A DNA stretch of 64,000 nt from Massariosphaeria phaeospora (Eukaryota > Ascomycota > Dothideomycetes > Pleosporales), in NCBI GenBank assembly GCA_011032825.1, contig JAADJZ010000010.1, positions 186,001 to 250,000 on the forward strand, in the 5' to 3' direction. Shown here piece by piece: positions 55,314 to 64,000 of this stretch (the stretch's first letter is position 1; the number at the start of each line of letters is the position of its first letter). A program made the translations under genes and the position numbers. A model generated the notes under the pieces. That model was not told where the DNA came from. It saw only the letters and a list, made by a program, of their open reading frames with translations, and ran no database searches.

Positions 55314-55804
55314 GCATTCATGCAGTACATCTTTTTTGCACGCGGTCTCCAAGTCTACGTGTTGAGAGGCTGTTCACATTCTTTTTACCGCGACTGTTCA
55401 TTTGTGGAGTTGTGGGCGCGGTTCCGCTAGCGACAGCCCCACTAACCAACCTCACTCACAACATGCACACCTCTCCCCTCACTCAACTCAGGACTCTTTT
55501 CCTTGACTTTTGTGATTTTTTTTACTTCACACATCTTTCGACCACCCCGCTGTATTAGAGCAAGCAATTATAACTGCTCGTCCGTGGCAATGCCTCTCCC
55601 CCGCATTCCATTTGCGCGGTATGCATGCTCGACATCGCCCGAATGAGCATTTCAAAGACTAATATACCATGCAGATTTCGATATGCCTCTCTTACACCAA
55701 GCTGGGCTAGACAGCCATCATGTTTACAGCCGCGGGTCCGGTTTTCCGCAAGAGATATCTAGAGCGGGACTGACAATGGACAGCATTGTGCCAAGCCACA
55801 CCAT

Positions 55805-57410
55805 ATGAGGCGTAATTCTACGTATACTCAAGGGAATTCACAGGCCGCAGATATCAGATCTAATGTACGTGTACTGGGACAACCCATATCATTGTGCGGT
55901 TAAGACTTACTCAGTGCTAGAGTATCCTGCCTCAGGGCCGAGTAGTAATACCCGATTACCCCATTGAAATCAACGACAGGAAGGTTAGTGTAAATGGCAA
56001 GGACCTGTGAGTTGCTGTGATGCATGATTACCAGGAGGCTCCGCGCTGACAAGGTTCTGCAGTCCAAACATCTGGTTAAGGTGCGTAATTCTCTTGAAGA
56101 CTTGACTTGCTTACTCGCTCTTCCTTCTCCATGCGTGCGTATTCATCAAGTCTCACAACCTCATCTCAGGGACAACTGCCAATGCAGTAGCTGCATGCAC
56201 CCGGACACCAAACAACGCATGCTGGACACATTCACGGTACAACCCAATATACATCCCCTTGAACAGTGTAGCTAATTGCGTTATAGATACCCCAAGACAT
56301 CGCCATCAACAACGCCTCAGTCTCAGACCACGGCGTCCGCATCGAATGTCCGATTCCTCAACCCCACTCGCAATGAAACCACAGCGCTGACTACAGCCAC
56401 AGGGAGCGATAACCACAGCAGCCTCTACCCCCGCGCCCTCCTCCTCCAAGCCGCCAGCCCCCCCACCCAACGCTCCATCATCCGCCTCGGCCTGCCCCCC
56501 ACCCTCACCCTCTGGGGCTCTGAAATCGGCCACGCGCCGCCAATCGAGCACCACCCGTCCCCCAGCTCCAGCTCCAGCTCCACCCTACCCCTCGCCGCCA
56601 TCCTCTCTAAAATCGTAGATCCCCCTCCTCCTCCCTCACCCCCACACTGGAACTAACCCCCCTACCCAGCGCACCCACGGCTTCTGCTACATCGACGCCA
56701 CGCCCCCCACCCCCTCCGCCACCTCCGCCCTGCTAACGCAAATCGCCTTCATCCGCCCCACCCACTACGGCGCCTTCTACGACTTCACCTCAGACCTCTC
56801 CTCCGCCGACACCGCCTACACCACCCTCGCACTACCCGCCCACACCGACACAACCTACTTCTCCGACCCGGCCGGCCTCCAAGCCTTCCACCTGCTCTCG
56901 CACACCCGCGGCGCCGGCGGCGCCAGCCTCCTCGTCGACGGCTTCAAAGCCGCGTCCGACCTGCACGCCGCCGACCCCGCCGCCTACGCCGTCCTCTCCT
57001 CCGTGAACGTGCACGCCCACGCCTCGGGCAACCGCGGCATCAGCATCCAGGCGCACCGCGGGTTCCCCGTGCTGCAGCACGACGGCGCGACGGGCGCGCT
57101 GCTGCAGGTGCGCTGGAACACGGCGGATCGCGCGGGCGTGGAGCTGCCGGTGCATGAGGCGGGGCGGTGGTACGACGCGGCGCGCAAGTTCGATGCGCTG
57201 TTGAAGAAGCGGGAGAACGAGTATTGGGAGCAGTTGACGCCAGGGAGGGTCTTGGTGTTTGATAATTGGCGGGTGCTGCATGGGCGTAGTGCGTTTACGG
57301 GGGAGCGGCGCGTGTGTGGCGGGTATGTGAATCGCGATGATTGGATATCGAAGTATAAGATGGTGACGATGGGGCAGGAGAAGGTGCTGGCGCATTTGGC
57401 GTCGGGGTGA
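55805..57410 (+). CDS. Trimethyllysine dioxygenase (carnitine biosynthesis, step 1)
   Basis: The enzyme hydroxylates N6-trimethyllysine with Fe(II) and 2-oxoglutarate. Seven exons: 55805-55864, 55921-56006, 56063-56080 (18 nt), 56170-56236, 56287-56347, 56403-56614 and 56670-57410; introns are 50-89 nt and the total is 414 residues. The spliced reading gives DLPNIWLRDNCQCSSCMHPD, the N-terminal zinc-binding signature (Cys58, Cys60, Cys63, His65), then LDTFTIPQDI and IEWSDNHSSLYPR. The catalytic iron ligands are His226 and Asp228 (PAHTD) and His372 (VLHGRSAFTGERR). The start is the least certain part: MRRNSTYTQGNSQAADIRSN joins in phase, but an upstream exon with a targeting peptide cannot be excluded. 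It is convergent with RER1. Confidence 0.9.
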
Positions 57411-57783
57411 GGGAGACGGCGGGAGTTTTAGCTTGGTAGTAGGAAAATAACATGGATGGAAAGAATTGAATAGGGTCGCTTCCGTGCATCCGCCGAGTTA
57501 AAATATGTAAGCGTGCTTTTGGCTCTACGTATACAGTTTCGAATCTGTCTGTTCATGGATCATACATCCGCATATCCTACCTACCCTTCAAGACCATCCC
57601 TAGAGGAACGCAAGTGCGCGTAGAACAAGAACAGTAGGTCTATGGCTCGTTTACAAAATGCTAGTGTGGAAATGTGACAAAAGCGGGAAAGCCCTCCCAA
57701 CGGTCTCAAAAGTATTCGTCCGTCCTCTTCCAACCAAAATTCATGTTAACCGGAAGAAAGAGCGGTCGGTCTCCAACAGCTGC
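57411..57783. other. Intergenic between convergent genes
   Basis: This holds the 3' UTRs of trimethyllysine dioxygenase and RER1. I see no gene. Confidence 0.6.
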
Positions 57784-58562
57784 TCATTTGTTGGAGTAGC
57801 GCGCCTTTCCGACGGTGAAGGGAACGTAGCGATACTTGATCATATGCTGAATCTGTCGTCGCACTACATATTCGTCAATTCTTGTTCTGACCCCACGCCT
57901 CCAACCCACGGGGAGGGGTACTCACTCGTCAACCCAAACAGAATCAGCCAGTACACCACCAGCACGGGCCAAAAAACCGGCAGATTGAAGATCTCAAACC
58001 AGCTGCACACGAAGCCCGTCGAGACGGCCTTGGTGGTCGAGTACCAGAACTTGAACTCGGGCAGCCGGCGCACAAACGGCCGGAACTCCTCTTCCTCTTT
58101 CGTGGGCAGTGCGCTACCTGCGGTACCGTCTTCCATGCCCTCGTCCTGCTCGAGCGAGGGGTCGAATTTCGGGGATATGAAGGCGAGGAACAGGTTGAGG
58201 AGGTAGATGCCGAGCGAGTATGCGACTGGGGCGTGTTAGTTTGCGGGCTGGTGTGGGTGACAGCAGGCAGGGCGCATACCAATGTACCAGCCCTGCGCGA
58301 AGAATATGCGCAGGGCGAAGAGGATGAAGAGGACGGCCGTGCCGACCCATCGGTATGCGACGAAGGGGGTGGACTTGTCGAGGTAGGATTGGAACATCTG
58401 TCCACATGTTAGCTTCCGCTTTCGTCTCTTTTGACCATCGGCGAGCATCAAGCATAGCAACGCCAGGGCCATTCGCCGTCAAAGAGTCTAACGCACCCGT
58501 CCATATTTGGTCGTCTGCGCCGTCACAGCGGCGAAAGGGGTGTCCGGCTCTGGTGCGTCCAT
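57784..58562 (-). CDS. RER1: RER1, Golgi-to-ER retrieval receptor
   Basis: RER1 sorts escaped ER membrane proteins into COPI vesicles at the early Golgi. The exons are 58562-58497, 58397-58280, 58225-57926 and 57863-57784, with introns of 99, 54 and 62 nt; the 187 residues are standard. Splicing gives YGRMFQSYLDKSTPFVAYRW, then YIVAYSLGIYLLNLFLAFIS and LILFGLTMRRQIQHMIKYRY. Four membrane segments are visible (about 38-55, 60-80, 118-137, 141-158), with the acidic loop FDPSLEQDEG and the family motif PEFKFWYSTTKA between the two pairs. The C-terminus KARYSNK is cytosolic. Nothing is unusual. Confidence 0.96.
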
Positions 58563-59493
58563 GGCTGCAGGCGCAAAGGTGCAGTTGCTGTGTCCTGGTT
58601 TAGTTTGACCAACGGAGTATGTGGGCGAGGCGTGCGGTCGAGGAAAGGGGGAGCGTGTTGGGGCGACGTTGTCGAAGCGTGGCTGCGTGTCGTGAGGCTG
58701 TGGTCGCGCCAAAAGTTAGTTGTCTGGGGGCGCATGCCAAGATATAGAACGCGCTAGACGCAACGGGAATGGCGACTTTTGCATCACTCGTCAGTCTATC
58801 GATAAGGACTGGCCCCTGGTAACCTTCGGGGAACCTTGAACCACAGAATCCGCCATTTACATTGAGTCGGATGGACTACACTCCACGCGGGTACTTAAAC
58901 TAATTGTCGCTAGCAAATATCGGTTGCGTATGCATCAGGGCGAACAAACGATAACGAGAGAAGAATCTGAGCACAGATATATATTTACCAAGACCGATAT
59001 TTCTTTTTCATCTTCGAATCTCTATAGACAGAGAAAGTTCGCGCGAGCAGCTCAAGCGGAGCCTCATTTGTTTGAATCTCTATAGACAGCTCTCAGTCAT
59101 CGTATCCTTCCTATTTGACTCTATCTCCTTAGTGTCGTACGAGATCGTCAGCCCTAACAGATGCCCTCGGATGCAACATCCAACACTCCACGTACCGCCT
59201 TAGCACCAACAAGTAGCAGCCCGCCTACACCGTACAGTCCTACGGTCGCAGAAAAAGTAGTAAAAGCAACACCCACCCCAGCGATCCTCCAACTGTGCCC
59301 CGCGTCGTGCCGCTTCCAAGCATATCATGTCTACACCAACACATATAAGCAGCACTATGGATCGCCTACGTCTCTTCAGACAAGTCGACATACCCCCTGT
59401 TCGCACCCCTCAACTTAAGTAGAACGAGTACCTGCTTCAATTTTCAATCATTTCCCTTTCATAGTTCAAATATTCCCATTTCTACCAGACAAA
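58563..59493. other. Divergent intergenic region RER1-O-methyltransferase
   Basis: It contains copy 2 of the 42-nt insertion (59016-59089) and is AT rich between 58880 and 59020. An open frame at 59161-59418 has no domain and is not called. Confidence 0.55.
59016..59089 (+). mobile_element. 42-nt interspersed insertion flanked by 16-bp direct repeats (copy 2)
   Basis: The direct repeat GAATCTCTATAGACAG occurs at 59016-59031 and 59074-59089 and encloses 42 nt at 59032-59073. The insert shares AAAGTT, GCGCGA, GCTCAAG and GGAGCCTCATTTGT with the one at 4911-4952, while the flanking repeats of the two copies are unrelated. GCTC (59050-59053) pairs with GAGC (59059-59062) around AAGCG; the stem is conserved and the loop differs by one base from copy 1. 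It lies about 400 bp upstream of the O-methyltransferase start. Confidence 0.65.
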
Positions 59494-61012
59494 ATGAGTA
59501 CCACCGAGCAAGACCTCCAGCACGCAACAACACTCCTCTCAAAACTCCAAGCCACCGACGCGAAAGCCCTCGAAAACGACTCCGCAGCCCGTCATGAACT
59601 GCTTCAACTGTCCAGGAACCTCACTGCCGCATTGGAGAACCCAGTAGATAGAGCTACAGATCTCGTCTTCAAGGTTCGTTTCCCTTCTTTCCCCTCTGCC
59701 CTTTCTCCCTCCAAACCCACCCCTCAAAATCTGGACTGCACATTCAGAAGCTCACTACTCTCCACTACTCAGCCATACACAACCGTCGCCGCCCGCATAG
59801 CCGTAGACCTCAACTTGTTCCAGCACATATGCGACCATGTAGACGGCATCACCTCTCAGAAACTCGCCGAACTCACCGGCGCAGACGAAGTCCTCATAAG
59901 TATGACACTCAACCACCTCGTATCAATTCCGGCAGACTGACCAAAACTCCCCCTAGCCCGGATCCTCCGCCTTCTCGCCGCGACCGCGCATCTCAGCGAG
60001 TCCTCTACCAACACCTGGACCGCAAACCCCACAACACACGCCCTAGCCAGCCCTCCCGTCGCCGCTGGCCACCGCTTCGTGTAAGTACCCACCTATCCGC
60101 TCCCTGTCCACTCCCTATCTCCTTCTCAGCTTTCCCTATCTTGATGTCCCCTCACACCCCCTGCCGAACTAACCCCCACCCTCCAGCTACGACATCCTCG
60201 TAACCGCCGCCCTCCGCACCCCCACCTACCTCCACGAATCCCACTACATCGCACCCACGGCCCCGACCGATGGCCTCATCCAATACGCGCACCAAACCAA
60301 GCTCCCCATCTTCGACTACCTCGCGACCAAGCCCTCCCTCCTCGCCGACTTCAACCTGTTCATGGGCCACACGCTCGGCGCGCGCAGCGCCTGGCACGAC
60401 TGGTACGACGTCGAAGGACGCATACTCAACGGGTTCAGTGGCGGGGATTTAGTCGTCGATGTGGGGGGCGGCAAAGGCCATGACCTAGCCGCGCTGTGGG
60501 CCACGCACGGCCAGCACGCGGCGTGGCCTTCCTCCGCGCGCCTCGTCCTGCAAGACCTGCCCCAAGTCCTCTCCGCCATACCGCCCTCCATGCTCCCCGC
60601 GCCCATCACCTTAACGCCTTACGACTTCTTCACCCCGCAGCCCGTGCGCGGCGCGCGCGTCTACCTGCTGCACCACATCCTGCACGACTGGGCCGACAGC
60701 TACTGCCACACGATACTGACGCACTTGCGCGAAGCCATGGCGCCCGGGTACTCGAAGCTGCTGATCCACGAGCTGGTGCTGCCGGACGAGGGCGCGAGCG
60801 AGTTGCAGGCGAGGTTTGACCTCGTGATGATGACGTTTAATGGGGGGATGGAGCGCACGAGGGGGCAGTGGCGGGGGTTGTTGGAGGGGGCGGGGTTTTG
60901 CAAGGTGAGGTTTTGGGAGGGGGATGATGGGGGGGATGGGCTGGTTGAGGCGGAGGTGGTGGGGAGGGGGGAGACGGTGGAAAAGGAGACGGAGACGGAG
61001 ATAGGGGTATAA
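59494..61012 (+). CDS. Family 2 O-methyltransferase (SAM-dependent)
   Basis: Enzymes of this group methylate hydroxyls of aromatic or polyketide metabolites. The exons are 59494-59673, 59773-59899, 59957-60080 and 60187-61012, with introns of 99, 57 and 106 nt; the total is 418 residues. The N-terminal dimerisation and winged-helix part includes FKPYTTVAARIAVDLNLFQH across junction 1 and LAELTGADEVLI before junction 2. The SAM motif LVVDVGGGKGHDLAAL is at about residues 236-251. The catalytic segment has LLHHILHDWAD, with the His-Asp pair typical of these enzymes. The tail is acidic and repetitive. Intron 1 has a length divisible by three and no stop, so retention would insert 33 residues. 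No polyketide synthase or other cluster gene is in view. Confidence 0.88.
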
Positions 61013-62129
61013 GTTAAAATAGTATACTTGTAGGGGGATGGGCTTGTCGAGGCGGAGACGGTGGAGCACAGCGGGGACAGAGATAGAGACAGGGGTATAG
61101 TATAGATTCTAACTCAACCCTGTTCAGTTCAAGTGCAATCAATGTAAGTCCTTTAGGGTACAGAAAGAGCAGCTATTGTTTGCGTCTAGATCCGTCCTTA
61201 AACTCGCTATTAATCAGTCGAATCTCCTCATAGATCCAAGTAAAAACAGTATGCTACCCCCCCCCCCCGTGCATTCGTGTCCGCACTTTAACTACCTACC
61301 ACTCTACCCCTCTACACCTTTACAAGTCTTTTACAGTAATGTCCATTCCTGCGTGGCGGGACACTTTTCTATCCGGACCTTCGGGGTTAGGCCAGCGCAA
61401 CTGCACAAAGTCGAGCTTAACATACATTGTTCTGCACATATTTTTCTTTAAGTATACTAGCCTCCGACCAAGGAGAGCGCGGTGTTAGACGTGCTATCGG
61501 TCGTTCTGTTAATAGCGTCTACCAACCCTCTACTAGTACCCCCTGTTCACTTGTGACAGCACAGTTTTAATAAGCGTTCAGAGAGGCAGAAGGGAAGCTG
61601 AAATGCTAAAGATTAAGATGACAAGCTCTGAGCGTCAATTCAAGATAAACAATGTGCAGTCCGGCAGTTTCTCCGCGCGGACGGCAAGATCGCCCAAAAC
61701 TCGTCTAATAGGGCACAGAGCTTGAGCTGCTCTTGGCACGCAGTAGCCTGCAGTAGTGTGCTCAGTTGTCTCTGTATGCTACGGTAACAAATTCGACGCT
61801 ATACCAATCGTAGAGACTGCTGAAAATAGTTGTGGCGCATGCCGGCGGCTTTCTAGAAGCATCTACGATCTCGCGCTTAGTCTGCCTGCATCGTACCTAT
61901 ACGACCCACTAACAGCGAGAACGTAATGCGTGAAATCTACTCAACGGCGTAATATGCTATGCCATGCCTACAATAATATAACGAAAACTACCTTCTGTAG
62001 CGATTCTTGAAGCTTGGATGTGGCGACGAATTGACATATATATACATGTACATCTCCGTTTCTCTATAACTGCTAATTATTTAACATAAAAGAGAAGAAG
62101 AACAAGCTAAGTTTTCTAGACTATAAATA
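61013..62129. other. Intergenic, partly AT rich
   Basis: This is 1.1 kb between convergent genes with no supported gene. A short near-copy of the O-methyltransferase end sequence (GGGGATGGGCTGGTTGAGGC at 60931 against GGGGATGGGCTTGTCGAGGC at 61035) sits just past the stop, a small local duplication. A poly-C run lies at 61256-61268. Confidence 0.55.
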
Positions 62130-64000
62130 TCACTCAAAGCGACATATCCAAACTTTTCCAGACCCAGTACCTAGACCAACACATCTGCCTGACACAGCTG
62201 CACTCGCTGGTCGATACTCTGTTGGGAGCCACAACAGCTTTTGAGCATCATCAGAAATCCAGATGCTATCAGAGCTAATCATTACTTCCTGATGGACGGA
62301 TTGCTGGGGTTTTGTAAGAATTTCGTCAGAGTGCGGCAACGCAAGGATAGAGACGAGATTGGCCGAGGTGACATAATCGCCATGGCCCTTGAGCGTTTGC
62401 AGGCACGCACCGCTGCTGGCATCCCAGATCCTAACGGTCCTGTCGCCGGACGCTGACGCCAGCCGCGTCGAGTTGTGCGAGAAGGCCACTGAGGTGACAA
62501 GACCGCCATGGCCCTCGAGCGTCTGCAGGCACGCACCGCTGCTGGCATCCCAGATCCTAACGGTCCTGTCGTAGGACGCTGACGCCAGCCGCGTCAAGTT
62601 GTGCGAGAAGGCCACTGAGGTGACAGAATCGCCATGGCCCTCGAGCGTCTGCAGGCACGCACCGCTGCTGGCATCCCAGATCTTAACAGTCCTGTCGTGG
62701 GACGTCGACGCTAGCCGCGTCGAGTTGTGCGAGAAGGCCACCGAGGTGACAGAATCGCCATGGCCCTCGAGCGTCTGCAGGCACGCACCGCTGCTGGCAT
62801 CCCAGATCTTAACAGTCGTGTCGTAGGACGCTGACGCTAGCCGCGTCGAGTTGTGCGAGAAGGCCACTGAGGTGATATAATCGCCATGGCCCTCGAGCGT
62901 CTGCAGGCACGCACCGCTGCTGGCATCCCAGATCTTAACAGTCGTGTCGTAGGACGCTGACGCTAGCCGCGTCGAGTTGTGCGAGAAGGCCACCAAAGTG
63001 ACTAGACTGCTATGGCCCTCGAGCGTTTGCAGGCACGCACCGCTGCTGGCATCCCAGATCCTAACGGTCCTGTCGCCGGACGTTGACGCCAGCCGCGTCG
63101 AGTTGTGCGAGAAGGCCACCAAAGTGACTAGACTGCTATGGCCCTCGAGCGTTTGCAGGCACGCACCGCTGCTGGCATCCCAGATCCTAACGGTCCTGTC
63201 GTAGGACGCTGACGCCAGCCGCGTCGAGTTGTGCGAGAAGGCCACCAAAGTGACTAGACTGCTATGGCCCTCGAGCGTTTGCAGGCACGCACCGCTGCTG
63301 GCATCCCAGATCCTAACGGTCCTGTCGTGGGACGTCGACGCCAGCCGCGTCGAGTTGTGCGAGAAGGCCACCGAGGTGATATAATCGCCATGGCCCTCGA
63401 GCGTCTGCAGGCACGCACCGCTGCTAGCATCCCAGATCCTAACAGTCCTGTCGTGGGACGTCGACGCCAGCTGCGTCGAGTTGTGCGAGAAGGCCACCGA
63501 GGTGATATAATCGCCATGGCCCTCGAGCGTCTGCAGGCACGCACCGCTGCTGGCATCCCAGATCTTAACAGTCGTGTCGTAGGACGCTGACGCTAGCCGC
63601 GTCGAGTTGTGCGAGAAGGCCACTGAGGTGATATAATCGCCATGGCCCTTAAGCGTCTGCAGGCACGCACCGCTGCTGGCATCCCAGATCCTAACGGTCT
63701 TGTCGTGGGACGCTGACGCCAGCCGCGTCGAGTTGTGCGAGAAGGCCACCGAAGTGACAAGACCGCCATGGCCCTCGAGCGTCTGCAGGCACGCACCGCT
63801 GCTGGCATCCCAGATTCTAACGGTCCTGTCGCTGGACGTTGACGCCAGCCGCGTCGAGTTGTGCGAGAAGGCCACTGAAGTGACAAGACCGCCATGGCCC
63901 TCGAGCGTCTGCAGGCACGCACCGCTGCTGGCATCCCAGATCCTAACGGTCTTGTCGTAGGACGCTGACGCCAGCCGCGTCGAGTTGTGCGAGAAGGCCA
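62130..64000 (-). CDS. WD40-repeat protein of fungal STAND/NLR type, 5' part outside window
   Basis: The frame is open from the right edge of the window to a stop at 62130; 623 residues are visible and the N-terminus lies beyond 64000. About 13 tandem WD40 repeats of exactly 42 residues (126 bp) occupy roughly 62380-64000. Each has VAFSHNSTRLASAS-D-TV-IWDASSGACLQTLEGHG with a few variable positions. After the array comes a non-repeat C-terminus with DSIWISDDAQKLLWLPTEYR and SGKVWICRFE, the ending I know from NACHT-WD40 proteins of Pleosporales and Podospora HET-E/HET-D relatives. A NACHT or similar NTPase domain upstream is therefore expected but not visible. The likely role is non-self recognition or incompatibility; this is inference. 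Confidence 0.85.
   Translation of the reverse strand, partial: AFSHNSTRLASASYDKTVRIWDASSGACLQTLEGHGGLVTSVAFSHNSTRLASTSSDRTVRIWDASSGACLQTLEGHGGLVTSVAFSHNSTRLASASHDKTVRIWDASSGACLQTLKGHGDYITSVAFSHNSTRLASASYDTTVKIWDASSGACLQTLEGHGDYITSVAFSHNSTQLASTSHDRTVRIWDASSGACLQTLEGHGDYITSVAFSHNSTRLASTSHDRTVRIWDASSGACLQTLEGHSSLVTLVAFSHNSTRLASASYDRTVRIWDASSGACLQTLEGHSSLVTLVAFSHNSTRLASTSGDRTVRIWDASSGACLQTLEGHSSLVTLVAFSHNSTRLASASYDTTVKIWDASSGACLQTLEGHGDYITSVAFSHNSTRLASASYDTTVKIWDASSGACLQTLEGHGDSVTSVAFSHNSTRLASTSHDRTVKIWDASSGACLQTLEGHGDSVTSVAFSHNLTRLASASYDRTVRIWDASSGACLQTLEGHGGLVTSVAFSHNSTRLASASGDRTVRIWDASSGACLQTLKGHGDYVTSANLVSILALPHSDEILTKPQQSVHQEVMISSDSIWISDDAQKLLWLPTEYRPASAAVSGRCVGLGTGSGKVWICRFE
62380..64000 (-). 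repeat. Tandem array of 126-bp WD40-encoding units
   Basis: About 13 units of 126 bp lie head to tail in one frame. Long stretches such as CAGGCACGCACCGCTGCTGG recur in every unit on the plus strand. Differences cluster at a few codons, chiefly YD/HD/GD/SD before -TV-IWD and GDY/GDS/GGL/SSL after GH. Units 62976-63251 include consecutive near-identical copies, which points to recent duplication or gene conversion. Confidence 0.95.

Larger units (their letters stand above)
54671..55804. other. Intergenic holding the tRNA gene
   Basis: The left part is the RPT5 promoter. AT-rich sequence precedes the tRNA. After the Pol III terminator I see nothing else before the trimethyllysine dioxygenase start. 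Confidence 0.6.

Noticed and set aside
55112..55558. 148-residue plus-strand frame across the tRNA gene
   Set aside because: It runs through a complete tRNA-Arg and its Pol III terminator and has no domain.
62389..63960. Plus-strand open frames across the WD40 array
   Set aside because: They are antisense shadows repeated at the same 126-bp period, and the minus strand encodes clear WD40 repeats.
62380..64000. CRISPR-like regularity of repeats
   Set aside because: Units of 126 bp are coding and in frame across the array with WD40 signatures; this is a eukaryotic repeat protein, not a CRISPR array.

Overview
The window is nuclear DNA of a filamentous ascomycete (Pezizomycotina), most likely a Dothideomycete of the Pleosporales type. 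The evidence is compact genes with 47-100 nt GT-AG introns carrying CTRAY branch points, one-gene transcription units on both strands, fungal-only families (BYS1-like secreted protein, fungal-type BTA1 fusion, MZM1, ATP14, F-box-like proteins, a NACHT-WD40-type repeat protein), and the complex I and carnitine genes of respiring filamentous fungi. The species assignment is inference. I rebuilt exon structures by hand from splice signals, reading-frame phase and family conservation. Coordinates given for a spliced gene run from its start codon to its stop codon, and the exons are listed in the evidence.

Layout. 1-8.5 kb: an unknown disordered protein (-), an unknown conserved protein (+), Lunapark (-), the LYR-motif complex III assembly factor MZM1 (+), and the splicing factor SLT11 (-). 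10-11.5 kb: sterol 24-C-methyltransferase ERG6 (+). 12-19 kb: an F-box-like protein (-), 3.4 kb with no convincing gene, and pyruvate dehydrogenase E1 beta PDB1 (-). 19-21.3 kb: an accessory-looking patch with AT-rich flanks, holding an F-box protein and an N-terminally truncated kinase-like ORF. 21.3-27.2 kb: a choline-oxidase-type GMC enzyme and a betaine aldehyde dehydrogenase transcribed divergently, then an ARA2-type aldo-keto reductase. 28.6-36 kb: a DUF1765 protein, ATP synthase subunit H and TFIIB (all -). 37-42.6 kb: a secreted BYS1-like protein, an unknown basic protein and an SSU1-type sulfite exporter (all +). 43.5-54.7 kb: the spliceosomal helicase aquarius (-) sharing a promoter region with a complex I 21 kDa subunit (+), then the betaine-lipid synthase BTA1 (-) and proteasome ATPase RPT5 (-). 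55.2-61 kb: tRNA-Arg(CCG), trimethyllysine dioxygenase (+), RER1 (-) and a family 2 O-methyltransferase (+). 62.1-64 kb: the 3' end of a tandem WD40-repeat gene of the fungal STAND/NLR kind (-), cut by the window edge.

Two points stand out. First, two 42-nt insertions 54 kb apart (4911-4952 and 59032-59073) share sequence and a small stem-loop, and each is flanked by perfect but unrelated direct repeats of 13 and 16 bp. They look like copies of an ultra-short mobile or retroposed element. Second, genes for quaternary-amine chemistry are frequent here: choline to glycine betaine (choline oxidase plus BADH), betaine lipid (BTA1) and the first step of carnitine synthesis (trimethyllysine dioxygenase). 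Only the choline oxidase/BADH pair is close enough to suggest co-regulation. The WD40 array, with nearly identical 126-bp units, is the clearest case of rapid repeat evolution.
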